From: Uloborus plumipes
Taxonomy: Eukaryota; Arthropoda; Arachnida; Araneae; Uloboridae
Direction of reading: 5' to 3'
DNA: 64,000 nucleotides
NCBI GenBank assembly: GCA_038373865.1
Contig: JAXGGA010004446.1
Coordinates: 1 to 64,000, forward strand
The position numbers and the translations under genes are program-made. The notes under the pieces were generated by a model that was not told where the DNA came from, did not search any database, and saw nothing but the letters and a program-made list of their open reading frames with translations. Positions 36,701 through 40,747 of the stretch are shown piece after piece (within the stretch, counting starts at the first letter, position 1; every line of letters starts with the position of its first letter).

Positions 36701-38800
36701 AAAGTTAAATGAAAAATGCTCGTTTGCTGCTTCTAAAGAGCATTTTAACACAAAATATTCTAAATGTTTAAGCTAGAATTTGCATTTTACTTCTTAATTG
36801 AACGATAATTTATCTTTAAATAATTTTACTTTTGCAGATGTTGTAGTATTCAGTGAGAAAATGAAGCCAGGTGAAGAAGAAGCGTTTGCAGGTTTTTCTC
36901 CCGAAAATGTTCACTGGAATCGAATAGCATCCAATTCGGTTACAGAGGAATATCTTTCGCCACAAGTAAAAATGAAGGTATGTCTCTCAAACCATGAACG
37001 CTATATCTGTGTGATTAAATATCTATGCTCAAGATTAGAGACATTGTATGCTACATTTTTAATGACGTTTCTGGAATTCGTAGTTTAACAATATTTGTCA
37101 AAGATAGATTTTCTCAAAGTACTATTTGCGGTGTAGTTCTTATAGTATAAAATTTAGTTACGTTGAAAAGTAGTGTTATAATATTTAGGACTATTTCTTT
37201 AATAGGTGGTGGTAATTTTACGTTAATAAATAACTAAAAAAATACTGTTATCTATCTTGAACACATATTGAAATAAACACATAAGCGTATGGTTTTCATT
37301 TAAGAACGCTATTAAATGACAATTTAATTACTATACAGCTAAAATTCGTTAGAAAGAAAGTAATTTCTGTCTAACGCATAAAATTGTAGTTTAAAAATAA
37401 GTAAACAGTATTTTGCAAAAGTAGCTTACGCATGTAAACTTCAACGTTAGAAAAGTTAATAACGGAAAATTCATGTTATATTTTATGACGAAATATTTGA
37501 CGCTATGTGAATTTTACTGTGCAATATTATTTTTTTCCCCTGTGAAACAGTTATTCATTTGTTTAACTGTAATTTACCATTCTAAGTAGCGTACTGAACA
37601 TAGTGATCGTCATGCCCCCAGAATTAAAGAAACATGGTTCTTTAATCAATAAAATAAATACTAGTTAATAAAAATATCTATAAAACAAAAAAGGCAAAAG
37701 GGCATAAATTATGAAACATTTTAACCCTTTAACTAAAATGAAAAACGACCTTTCAAATTTTGGTGACATCAGTCTGCTCATTTGTTATGATTTTTTGTTC
37801 TTAGTTATCTCGAAACATTATATGTTATTGTGAAATCATCTTGCTTTCTGACTCGCTTGCAAGGGCTAACTTAAAGCCATAATATACATGTTTAACCCAT
37901 TAATGCCTGACATTTTTTTCCCAAAGAAATTTTGTATACTGGTTACAAACAGTGTTTAATGAACAGGAAAAATAATTAAAAAATATGTAAAAAATAATTT
38001 TTTTATGAAGGAAAGAAGAATCGTTCCTTTTCTTTCTCACACTATTTTTAGTACTTGATTACGAGGGTTTCTGCGAAAAAAGACTTCATTTGTTCATTAA
38101 GCTCCTTACTGTGCTGATACGTCTCCTTGTATTTTCTGGATGTTAAGTAAACTCAAGATACTATTGAAAGATTCATGTTTTCTAGTCTTTTTGTCTTTTT
38201 TTTTTTCAAAATAAAAAAATCGATAAGGGAACTGCACTTTCAATCAGTCAAACTAAGTTACTCGCGGATGAAGCTATTGGCAATAGAAAAAATACAGAAA
38301 AAAATGTGAATTTTTTAATGAAAAAAAAACATGCATGCACAGAAACTTTCCAAGTTGACAAGTGCTTTTGATTCATGTTAATCACGTTTTACCACAAAAA
38401 TAAAAAAATCGGATTTTTTTTATTCATAAAACCGTTGCACACCTCAATACAGAACTTCAAAATGCACTCATATGATTATGAAAAACCTTAGTTAAAACAT
38501 TTATAAACAAATGTATCGTCTTTATGCTCCTTTTTTTTTTTTTTTTTTGTTTAGTTGCAAGGCACTACAGGAGTCTGGCCACAGACACCCACAGACTGGC
38601 CTCCAACGGCAATGGATGCAGTTTCTCTTCAATTTCATAGACCAGGAGAGGACAGTGTCGGCCAAGACCCCAGGCGCAACTTGCCGATGCACACGTTGCC
38701 TACTATTGAAGAAGCACCCATAATCACCTCATCACCGTCGGCGACATCTGTGATAACTAAGCAGTCCATAAGCCTACCAGCTAGGCAAACAGATGTTTGA
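1107..38800 (+). CDS. Sidestep-family Ig/FN3 transmembrane receptor, 3' ten exons (5' end outside window)
   Basis: Exons 1107-1310, 8088-8384, 11612-11902, 17506-17793, 19753-20055, 28760-28888, 30990-31017, 32244-32338, 36838-36977 and 38555-38800 join with matching phases to 672 codons and a TGA. The order is Ig2 (C-terminal half), Ig3, Ig4, Ig5, FN3, transmembrane segment and a tail of about 165 residues. Each complete Ig domain has its Cys-Trp-Cys core (ECEARG..LTWRKG..ISCQA; ECNIRAN..TGWRF..YSCTA; PCEVEADP..FRWEF..LQCWG). The junction SLDMNFKPVSV and the FN3 start EPPQPVHNCS resemble Sidestep and its paralogues, which act on motor axons as partners of Beaten-path proteins. The exact paralogue cannot be told. 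The extracellular exons have phase-1 boundaries, as is usual for Ig genes. Less specific labels such as nephrin-like or hemicentin-like fit less well. Confidence 0.85.
1461..2076. mobile_element. Non-autonomous TTAA-flanked element, CACTTTC ends
   Basis: The left end is CACTTTCAGGTCTGAGC. The right end, reverse-complemented, is CACTTTCTGGTATAAGC. Both ends abut TTAA (1457-1460 and 2077-2080), the duplication left by piggyBac and Kolobok transposases. There is no transposase frame. The right subterminal region holds an odd-length palindrome, CCCGAGCTGAGCTCGGG, at 2044-2060. The element is 616 bp. Its superfamily cannot be settled from the ends alone. Confidence 0.7.
3607..3834. mobile_element. 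Foldback MITE, TA target site (family also at 63300 and 63826)
   Basis: This 228-bp element has inverted arms of about 80 bp that begin CCG(T/A)AAAGTCGGGTTACTT and read inward through GAGCCCA and AAAATCT(A/G)GGTTTGGTA. It is flanked by TA (3605-3606 and 3835-3836), as for Tc1/mariner-type transposition. Only the central 60 bp or so is unpaired. There is no coding capacity. Related copies lie at the right edge of the window. Confidence 0.8.
4212..4600. mobile_element. ACAGT-rich MITE, copy 1
   Basis: The ends are CACTGCAAAAAT on the left and, reverse-complemented, CAATACAAAAAA on the right, each followed inward by a GTTGT(A/T)TTTACAGTA block. The element is flanked by TA on both sides. The interior is a chain of short words such as TAAACTGTAAAA and TTTTACAGT arranged as two half-units of about 190 bp, each ending near TTTAAA(C/T)TG. 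It has no coding capacity. Further copies lie at 12829, 19309 and (partial) 49235. Confidence 0.75.
5133..5832. mobile_element. Non-autonomous TTAA-flanked element, GGGGTTACAGTACC ends
   Basis: Both ends read GGGGTTACAGTACC inward and abut TTAA (5129-5132 and 5833-5836). The 700-bp interior is AT-rich without a transposase frame. A TTAA duplication with G-rich ends suggests Kolobok-like mobilisation, with piggyBac as the alternative. Confidence 0.75.
5952..6005. repeat. Poly(A) tract of 54 A
   Basis: Uninterrupted run of A about 125 bp before the Tc1 copy. It could be a retroposon tail or a simple repeat. I see no recognisable retroposon body next to it. Confidence 0.85.
6132..7403 (-). mobile_element. 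Tc1-family DNA transposon, copy 1 (defective)
   Basis: Terminal inverted repeats begin CACTGCTCGACATTGAAAAT. They match exactly for 33 bp and nearly so for about 60 bp, and are flanked by TA (6130-6131 and 7404-7405). The transposase lies on the minus strand. The segment 7177-7272 is unrelated to the corresponding part of copy 2 (about 62563-62805), so the region encoding the transposase N-terminus has been replaced. Homology resumes on both sides. Confidence 0.9.
6277..7176 (-). pseudogene. Tc1 transposase remnant (copy 1)
   Basis: This would encode the cut-and-paste transposase of a Tc1-like element. Visible are the end of the helix-turn-helix region (HRLCRRWLERG), the first catalytic Asp in VVFSDESRF, the second in FQQDNARPH and the Glu in SPDLSPIE. 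By my count 32 residues separate the second Asp from the Glu, against 34 in classical Tc1. The frame is open from 7176 to an in-frame TGA at 6445-6447 (GGA in copy 2). The natural end PTSY-stop follows in frame at 6277. The N-terminal part of about 55 residues is missing because the upstream DNA is unrelated to copy 2. It is therefore inactive as it stands. Confidence 0.9.
8088..8384 (+). CDS. Sidestep-like exon: Ig3
   Basis: This 297-nt exon has phase 1 at both ends, acceptor TTTTCCAG and donor T/GTAGGT. It encodes one whole Ig domain: KPVSVTIRGKRKRLSAGKIV, then the first Cys in FECEARG, the Trp in LTWRKG, NVTTSILTMTP, and the second Cys in GKFISCQADN, ending WKLEVH plus a split Tyr codon. 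NVT is a potential N-glycosylation site. The last 11 bases and the donor are part of a unit repeated twice more in the following intron. Confidence 0.9.
8374..9185. repeat. Tandem triplication spanning the exon-Ig3 splice donor
   Basis: Three diverged units start near 8374, 8661 and 8939. Each begins AG(A/C)AGTGCA(C/T) and then reads GTAACATCATG or GTAACCTTATG, an AATATATA block, and TATACGTTTATC(C/A/T)G-like and TTTTAGTC-like blocks. Unit 1 contains the last 11 coding bases and the true donor. Units 2 and 3 repeat donor-like GTAAC, and units 1 and 3 also contain CTTTCAG/GAATATAT, which resembles an acceptor. Confidence 0.75.
8385..11611. other. Intron 2
   Basis: This 3.2-kb phase-1 intron has the tandem triplication at its 5' end. 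Beyond about 9190 it is unique AT-rich sequence with no element or RNA gene that I can recognise. The acceptor is CACTTTTCCAG. Confidence 0.7.
11612..11902 (+). CDS. Sidestep-like exon: Ig4
   Basis: This 291-nt symmetrical phase-1 exon has donor T/GTAAGT. It encodes VPQLTLRLGSKLRHSNILEG, the first Cys in YFECNIRANP, the Trp in TGWRFEGHEL, a potential N-glycosylation site NIS, QSLVLQRVQRSNRG, and the second Cys in YSCTATNGEG, ending VYLRVQ plus a split Tyr codon. It is a complete C2/I-type Ig domain of normal length (about 97 residues). Confidence 0.9.
12829..13174. mobile_element. ACAGT-rich MITE, copy 2
   Basis: The left end CACTGCAGAAAAT and the right end, reverse-complemented CACTGTAAAACAT, frame 346 bp made of the same CAGTAATAAACTG and TTTTACAGT words as the copy at 4212. 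It includes the characteristic GAGGCTCCA(A/G)TTTAA block twice. It is flanked by CA on both sides rather than TA. Confidence 0.7.
15578..15986. mobile_element. Palindromic MITE with CTGTCGTCCCCG ends, pogo/Tigger-like
   Basis: The ends read CTGTCGTCCCCG(T/C)TTAATCGG inward on both sides. They are flanked by TA (15576-15577 and 15987-15988). The arms pair for most of the 409 bp. The words CGTTTAAG, CTTAAACGAATACTGTCGGC and CCGGTTCC-like blocks recur internally, so the element looks like two nested palindromes back to back. TA target sites and CCCGCTTA-type ends recall pogo/Tigger non-autonomous elements. It has no coding capacity. Confidence 0.75.
17506..17793 (+). CDS. Sidestep-like exon: Ig5
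   Basis: This 288-nt symmetrical phase-1 exon has acceptor CCTTGCAG and donor G/GTATTG. It encodes YSPVCKQDQETTYGAMLHYP, the first Cys in IPCEVEADPDD, the Trp in FRWEFN, NSS (a potential N-glycosylation site) and the second Cys in TLQCWGRNSVG, ending FFVIPA plus a split codon. The EVEADP..VAFRW segment is one of the most recognisable Sidestep-family stretches. There are extra cysteines at VCKQ and TPCF, also usual in this domain of the family. Confidence 0.9.
18331..18371. repeat. Perfect 19-bp hairpin
   Basis: The arm CACTTAAATCACTAAATCA (18331-18349) and its exact reverse complement (18353-18371) are separated by CGT. No flanking target duplication or longer arms are apparent. Confidence 0.7.
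19309..19711. mobile_element. ACAGT-rich MITE, copy 3
   Basis: Same architecture as the copy at 4212: CACTATCACAAATGAGTG on the left, and CAATGCAAAACATG reverse-complemented on the right. It has TGTTGTTTTTACAGTATAAT and the TTTAAACTGGA block. A stretch of about 50 bp (19513-19565) interrupts the second half and is absent from the other copies. It is flanked by CA on both sides. Confidence 0.7.
19753..20055 (+). CDS. Sidestep-like exon: fibronectin III domain
   Basis: This 303-nt symmetrical phase-1 exon has donor G/GTGATT. It encodes EPPQPVHNCSLTEETETSF, RISCMEGRDGGLTQYFFMEI, then VSAQTADFTVRGLYPGSRYT and NIFSSNARGRSSP, ending SPESQTRQ. The tyrosine corner (LYPGSRYT) and SNARGRS are typical FN3 features. 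The two cysteines and MEGRDGGLTQ match the Sidestep FN3. It is the last extracellular domain before the membrane segment. Confidence 0.9.
20073..20140. repeat. (CA)n(TA)n compound microsatellite
   Basis: An (AC)n run passes directly into an (AT)n run, starting 18 bp after the exon-FN3 splice donor. Confidence 0.9.
21366..21980 (+). repeat. 5' LTR
   Basis: It begins TGTTACAAAT and ends TCGTTACA. A TATA box, TATAAATA (21669-21676), is followed by overlapping arthropod initiator motifs TCAGT at 21695 and 21699, at the usual 25-30 bp spacing. The polyadenylation signal AATAAA lies at 21906-21911. This gives a plausible U3-R-U5 layout. Confidence 0.92.
21985..22002 (+). other. Primer binding site, lysine tRNA type
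   Basis: TGGCGCCCAACGTGGGGC, four bases after the 5' LTR. From memory this 18-mer is the classical site complementary to the 3' end of tRNA-Lys(1,2). Confidence 0.8.
22078..26769 (+). CDS. Ty3-type Gag-Pol polyprotein, intact (1563 aa)
   Basis: A single open frame encodes all replication proteins. It begins with a coiled coil (about residues 5-125) containing three near-identical 10-residue repeats of the TNQEQLKNEL type, followed by a capsid-like region. Next come a CCHC zinc knuckle (Cys359, Cys362, His367, Cys372) and an aspartic protease with DTGA at 413-416. Reverse transcriptase has LDLKSGYWQ at 766 and the YLDD catalytic box at 829-832. RNase H starts at D976/D978. Integrase has the zinc-binding H1219, H1226, C1253, C1256 and the catalytic D1288, D1348, E1384 (35 residues between the last two). 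A GPY/F module lies at 1524. The order protease-RT-RNase H-integrase defines Ty3/Gypsy. Gag and Pol are fused without a frameshift. No stop or frame break is visible, so it may be active. Confidence 0.95.
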   Translation: MVITRAMDEQLKQLLDAINAVKSDLKNDMATLATNQEQLKNELSTNQEQLKNELATNQEQLKKDLAEEIKSDLTSMKSLVESKFTNMENKVEALEEKVDSVEDRITTVENHVEKKIKEIESKLSASSNNSSDCVAAAGTSRPSIKLATFDGKTSWNIYKKQFLIVAEANSWDSSTKACHLAASLRGDAADILQTFPEDKHRDFDALSSALELRFGEACQKEFSQLQLKSRLQRAGETLQVFAADVERLSHLAFSDCPSGVRDSLALNYFIDGVRNPEIQTALRMADIKDLKSGLVYAMKFEAAQQTSRKDRHSIRGVEVRAPDSNSTCLLEIKRQIQELSGTLKKITAHKDQSKQPLKCWKCGGEGHVRKNCEARQEKKKSPKVFQISPRSGGCNGLFIYAYVNGFPCEMIVDTGANVTIIKTDVARQFGLKILWTPPCVTLQTVTGDKIEIEGKVNLEIMFGSATYHHTAFVADITDPFILGLDFLRKFDFSIDLKNNELHSMREDIAIFNAERNLKSAHQIIAQSDLLIPPRSEVLIPGSLKENNSFKFGLIEYPNQSNSPKGVLVASTLVDLSRNAVPVRVANVSERPRNIKKGEVLATCTPVNCIIRRIDSSETVSSESLTSKLIGSAPLSTDQRYAAEKLVDNFKQVFSSTSEDVGRTNLTQHRIDTGDHPPIKQHPRRLPFAKKEEVEILVKEMQENDVIEPSSSPWASPIVLVRKKDGSTRFCVDYRRLNDITKKDSYPLPRIDDTLDTLSGHKWFSTLDLKSGYWQVEIHPDDREKTAFTTGQGLWQFKVMPFGLCNAPATFERLTESVLRGLSYESCLVYLDDIIIIGRSFEEHLDNLRKVLQKLKEANLKLSPSKCNLFRREVNYLGHIISSEGVRTDPDKVSAVKNWSRPENVHQLRSFLGLCTYYRKFVKGFSNIARPLHKLTESKQKFEWSKECEDAFLQLKEALTSTPILSYPQPEKSFILDTDASHESVGAVLSQEIDGNEHVIAYWSKCLSKSERNYCVTRKELLAIVKAVEHFHHYLYGRKFLLRTDHDSLTWLLNFKNPEGQVARWIQRLQEYDIEIKHRKGSSHGNADALSRRPCSENCHYCSRIEKQYGTTIPTACQVTATSSSSDPDPWSDDQVRKDQLEDPDLKPIIELMEKDSRRPSWQDISIYSPATKRYWALWNSLQLRNGVLYRKWESDDGKAFKWQLLLPRSRIPDVLKELHSSPTGGHFGVLKTLCKVRERFLWSKAKDDVEKWCHSCDACAARKGPKRRSRGKLHLYNVGAPFERIGIDILGPLPKTTDGNKYILVSIDYFTKWPEAYSIPDQEATTVAETLVQHWISRYGTPLQIHSDQGRNFISAVFKGLCKILKIEKTRTTPLHPQSDGMVERFNRTILNNLSLMVSKNQQDWDKKLPLFLLAYRSAVHETTGYSPSQMLFGRELRLPCDLVFGLPPDAPSSPEEYVQDLQARLEDVHHFARERINIATEKMKTRYDTRSTGHDFQEGDKVWLWNPIRRKGLSPKLQSHWDGPYTVLHRLNDVVVRIQKSSHSKPRVVHYDRLAPYYGHSS
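22174..22263 (+). repeat. Three 30-bp tandem repeats inside Gag
   Basis: Three head-to-tail units, each beginning (G/T)CTACTAATCAAGAACAATT, encode the ATNQEQLKNE repeat of the coiled coil. They are almost identical, which implies recent expansion. The length keeps the frame open. Confidence 0.85.
26989..26998 (+). other. Polypurine tract
   Basis: GGGAAGGGGG stands three bases before the 3' LTR. It is the expected plus-strand primer of an LTR retrotransposon. Confidence 0.8.
27002..27616 (+). repeat. 3' LTR
   Basis: Same length as the 5' LTR, with one mismatch found by eye. Its own TATA box (27305-27312) and AATAAA (27542-27547) could add a start or stop signal in the sense orientation within the receptor intron. 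Confidence 0.92.
27617..27700. repeat. (AT)n microsatellite, insertion site of the LTR element
   Basis: About 84 bp of (AT)n abut the 3' LTR. A shorter (TA)n (21343-21364) abuts the 5' LTR. The two are the halves of one tract split by the insertion. Confidence 0.9.
27977..28538. mobile_element. pogo/Tigger-like MITE, old
   Basis: The ends contain GAACTCTCACTTATACGCC and, reverse-complemented on the right, GAACTCTCACTTATGCGCC. The word CACTTAT(A/G)CG recurs several times inside. A TA duplication is not preserved cleanly. There is no transposase frame. The superfamily is inferred from the look of the ends only. Confidence 0.6.
28760..28888 (+). CDS. Sidestep-like exon: transmembrane segment
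   Basis: This 129-nt symmetrical phase-1 exon encodes DDVWQLSISP, followed by about 22 hydrophobic residues (TVLILCGVVGGIFLVILLII) and a basic stop-transfer cluster, MHIIRRKRK. This makes the product a single-pass type I membrane protein. The donor is G/GTAAGT. Confidence 0.9.
28889..30989. other. Intron 6
   Basis: This 2.1-kb intron contains a TTAA-flanked element (29239-29745). The remainder is AT-rich with a short (GT)n near 29008-29022 and nothing else that I recognise. Confidence 0.65.
29239..29745. mobile_element. piggyBac-like MITE, CCCATTAATGCCT ends
   Basis: The terminal repeats CCCATTAATGCCT and AGGCATTAATGGG are exact inverses. They are flanked by TTAA (29235-29238 and 29746-29749). 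CCC-starting ends with TTAA are the piggyBac pattern. The 507-bp element has no transposase. A second, partial copy lies at 37896. Confidence 0.8.
30990..31017 (+). CDS. Sidestep-like micro-exon (28 nt), juxtamembrane
   Basis: Acceptor TTCTTCCAG, donor AA/GTAAGT. It encodes DHPPITGNE and two bases of a Lys codon. The phases (1 in, 2 out) match only the neighbours assigned here. Together with the next exon it forms a phase 1-1 cassette that could be skipped without shifting the frame. It is supported by splice sites and frame, not by a conserved domain, so confidence is lower. Confidence 0.65.
31018..32243. other. Intron 7
   Basis: This 1.2-kb intron contains a compound trinucleotide microsatellite (31915-32018). 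I see no other structure. Confidence 0.6.
31915..32018. repeat. Compound trinucleotide microsatellite
   Basis: The tract runs ATT, then GTT, GTC/GTT and GTC units, then ATT/GTC units, and back to ATT. Single-base changes within a constant 3-bp period mark successive expansions. Confidence 0.9.
32244..32338 (+). CDS. Sidestep-like exon: cytoplasmic tail, acidic/cysteine segment
   Basis: This 95-nt exon has acceptor TTTTCAAG and donor G/GTTAGA (phase 2 in, 1 out). It encodes SLQNSEKSGDNCSEGCPCSG followed by REEEKVRENIP. The CSEGCPC cluster just inside the membrane could be a palmitoylation site; that is inference. The donor GTTAGA is weak. Confidence 0.65.
34509..34911 (-). mobile_element. 5'-truncated LINE, CR1/jockey-like, 3' fragment
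   Basis: The minus strand reads through the end of a reverse-transcriptase ORF into an (ATTTGT)n-type tail (34509-34532 on the plus strand), the 3' signature of many CR1-like LINEs. Only the last 130 or so codons and the tail remain. No target duplication was found. Confidence 0.75.
34580..34911 (-). pseudogene. LINE reverse-transcriptase C-terminal fragment
   Basis: The frame reads SRLRMLNMYSREQRRTRGDM and, further on, FSRVVGTWNSLPEEAV and FKRAIDLHW. This is the conserved region after the polymerase domain of non-LTR retrotransposon ORF2 (compare RR.RGD and N.WN.LP). It closes with a stop at 34580, close to the repeat tail, as expected for the natural C-terminus. The catalytic part is absent. 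Confidence 0.8.
35767..35986. mobile_element. Short TTAA-flanked MITE, CCCTACACTGCAT ends
   Basis: Exact 13-bp inverted ends CCCTACACTGCAT are flanked by TTAA (35763-35766 and 35987-35990). The element is 220 bp, without coding capacity. The piggyBac pattern is the best fit. Confidence 0.78.
36838..36977 (+). CDS. Sidestep-like exon: cytoplasmic tail
   Basis: This 140-nt exon has acceptor TTTTGCAG and donor AAG/GTATGT (phase 1 in, 0 out). It encodes DVVVFSEKMKPGEEEAFAGF, then SPENVHWNRIASNSVTEEYL and SPQVKMK. It has no known domain. The stretch is acidic with several Ser/Thr, plausible for regulated protein contacts. Confidence 0.75.
36978..38554. other. Intron 9
   Basis: This 1.6-kb intron contains a partial copy of the CCCATTAATGCCT element (37896-38030) and a T-rich tract before the TTTAG acceptor of the last exon. 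Confidence 0.6.
37896..38030. mobile_element. piggyBac-like MITE, partial copy
   Basis: It starts TTAA/CCCATTAATGCCTGACAT and matches the reverse complement of the right part of the element at 29239, through TTTGTATACTGGTTACAAAC. The match fades near 38030 and no second end is found, so this copy is truncated. Confidence 0.65.
38555..38800 (+). CDS. Sidestep-like last exon, tail ending QTDV
   Basis: Acceptor TTGTTTAG, phase 0. It encodes LQGTTGVWPQTPTDWPPTAM, a Pro/Ser/Thr-rich stretch (TIEEAPIITSSPSATSVITK) and the C-terminus PARQTDV followed by TGA at 38798-38800. The last four residues, QTDV, fit a class I PDZ-binding motif (S/T-X-hydrophobic). A possible ATTAAA signal follows at 38967. 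Confidence 0.85.
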   Translation: MQGTTGVWPQTPTDWPPTAMDAVSLQFHRPGEDSVGQDPRRNLPMHTLPTIEEAPIITSSPSATSVITKQSISLPARQTDV

Positions 38801-40745
38801 AGAGTTCAGGGAACAAGCTTTCTCAGTTAGTATGCAAATTTATATACATTTTTAAGACTAATATGTGCCTAAACTATAGATTTATTATTTTCCTTTTCTT
38901 TGAAGATATTGATATATTTTTATTTAAAATATTTTCAGATAATGTTTATGATGCTAGATGTTTTTTATTAAAGTGTACGGCTCAGTAGAACATAATAATG
39001 CATTTAATTCCTGTTTAGTTTTTGCAAACACATTTATGGTTTTTCTTATAGTGCTATAAATAGGAAGGAATCGTAAGTTAAACATGATTGGATAAGATGA
39101 ATAACGGTAAAAAATACATTTTATTGTTGTTGTTGTCTTGTCCGACATGCAATGTACTCAATTCGTGACAAAAGTGTTTAAGACAGCTCTGTCCACATCT
39201 ATAACATGGAAAAGAAGCTAAAATCTATTAGCTAGTCAAACAGTGTTATTAAGATTGGAAAAAAAAAAAAAACAAACGATGAGGGGGGGGGGATAAAACT
39301 GATATTGTCTAAAATCTAAAAGTTGTCTTTTTTTTTCTTTTAAATTGAAATTTGTATTCTCTGTAACTCCGAAATATGTGTATATAAGCGTTTTGCAAAT
39401 ATCGCAAACCAGAAATAAATGGACAAATCTTTATGCTAATCCAATTTTGAAAGTTTCCCCTTCATTCTCAGTGTGCGACATTTTCTGTAACAACAGTTGC
39501 TTGCCTTTTCAGAACTCCTTTTTTCAGTTAGTATGTTCCTTTATTTTAGGTAACATAATGTGAAAACTATGTTGCTTCTAACGTGAAAACCAGCAATGAG
39601 GTTCTACGATGAACAGTCATGCCCTTCCATTTGTTACGAAAACAGCAAATTGCTGCAGTTGAAGTGCATATCGCAAATACCTCTACCATGGATTACGTTA
39701 TACTAGACTTAGCAAGTCAACCAGAAGAAGAAATTGAAATTTCTTTGATTGATGCATGAGCTTATGTAACTCTATAACAAGGACTCAACTCTAGCGTTTA
39801 ATGAAATGTGATTTATGAAAAATACTTAACTAGAACTTTCATCGTAAACAAAAGCATTTTTCGAAGCATATGTAAAGCTAAATACAACAAAGTATAACCG
39901 TTATTATATGAATTTATCGCCTTCATTTTAGAAAAGATGTAAGCGGATTTGTGTGTGTTTTTACTTTGCCAGAGCGGCAATTAAAGATTGTTTTCACAAA
40001 TCATAGCCCTTACAATTTTTTTTTTGTAATATATCAATACTACCAACTAAAAACTAACCAAAAATTTTTCATATACGGTTTTATTCTTGAAAGTTTTAAA
40101 AGATCACTGCAAATAAACCCGGCTACATTAAAGTTTATTAAACATTTTTTCACATGCCTGGTTAAATGTGGTCACTTTTTATGCTCTAGTTACATTTATG
40201 TTTTTTAAATTGCAGCGTCATCGAATTTATTTTGATCAGTGTGTGAAACATTGGTTTCATATTGAGTTAGCTTTAATTGTTTATTTTAAATCTTTTGTGA
40301 GAAAATGAAAACACCATATTGACAAAAAATTCTGCAATGTATTATGATAATGTTTAAATTTGAAATGAAAAACATCCAACATCTAACTATATTGAGTTAA
40401 ACTTAATTTGTAACAATAAAATAAGATATATGGCTTACATGCACACGGAACTGTAGACGAACAAATTTTTGGTGTAATTGGTCTATTATGTTACAGAATT
40501 AATATGTTCTTTCTCGTAAATGTTCCTTAACATCAAGCGAATGCAAAATTTCTAAAGGCAACTATATTTTTCAATAAGTTTAGTACAAAGCTATACTCAA
40601 CATAAACTGGTTTCTAAAATTTGCATTCGTTCGTATAATTATATTTTTCATTACCAAAAATACTTCGAAAGCTAACTCAAGTATAGTTATTACACATGAT
40701 CTGTAGTTTATGTTTCAGTTCTAATAATAAATGTCAAATACATGA
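38801..40745 (+). other. 3' UTR and downstream sequence
   Basis: AT-rich sequence after the stop codon. Candidate polyadenylation signals are ATTAAA (38967-38972) and AATAAA (39414-39419 and 40415-40420). Which one is used cannot be told from sequence. I see no other gene or element before the mariner at 40748. Confidence 0.45.
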
Positions 40746-40747
40746 TA

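Larger units (their letters stand above)
32339..36837. other. Intron 8
   Basis: This 4.5-kb intron contains a LINE fragment (34509-34911), a small TTAA-flanked element (35767-35986) and a C-run with a TTTTCTGGAAAAAATCTAGA block near 36561-36590 that looks like the end of another, unassigned repeat. I see nothing recognisable in 32345-33900. Confidence 0.6.
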
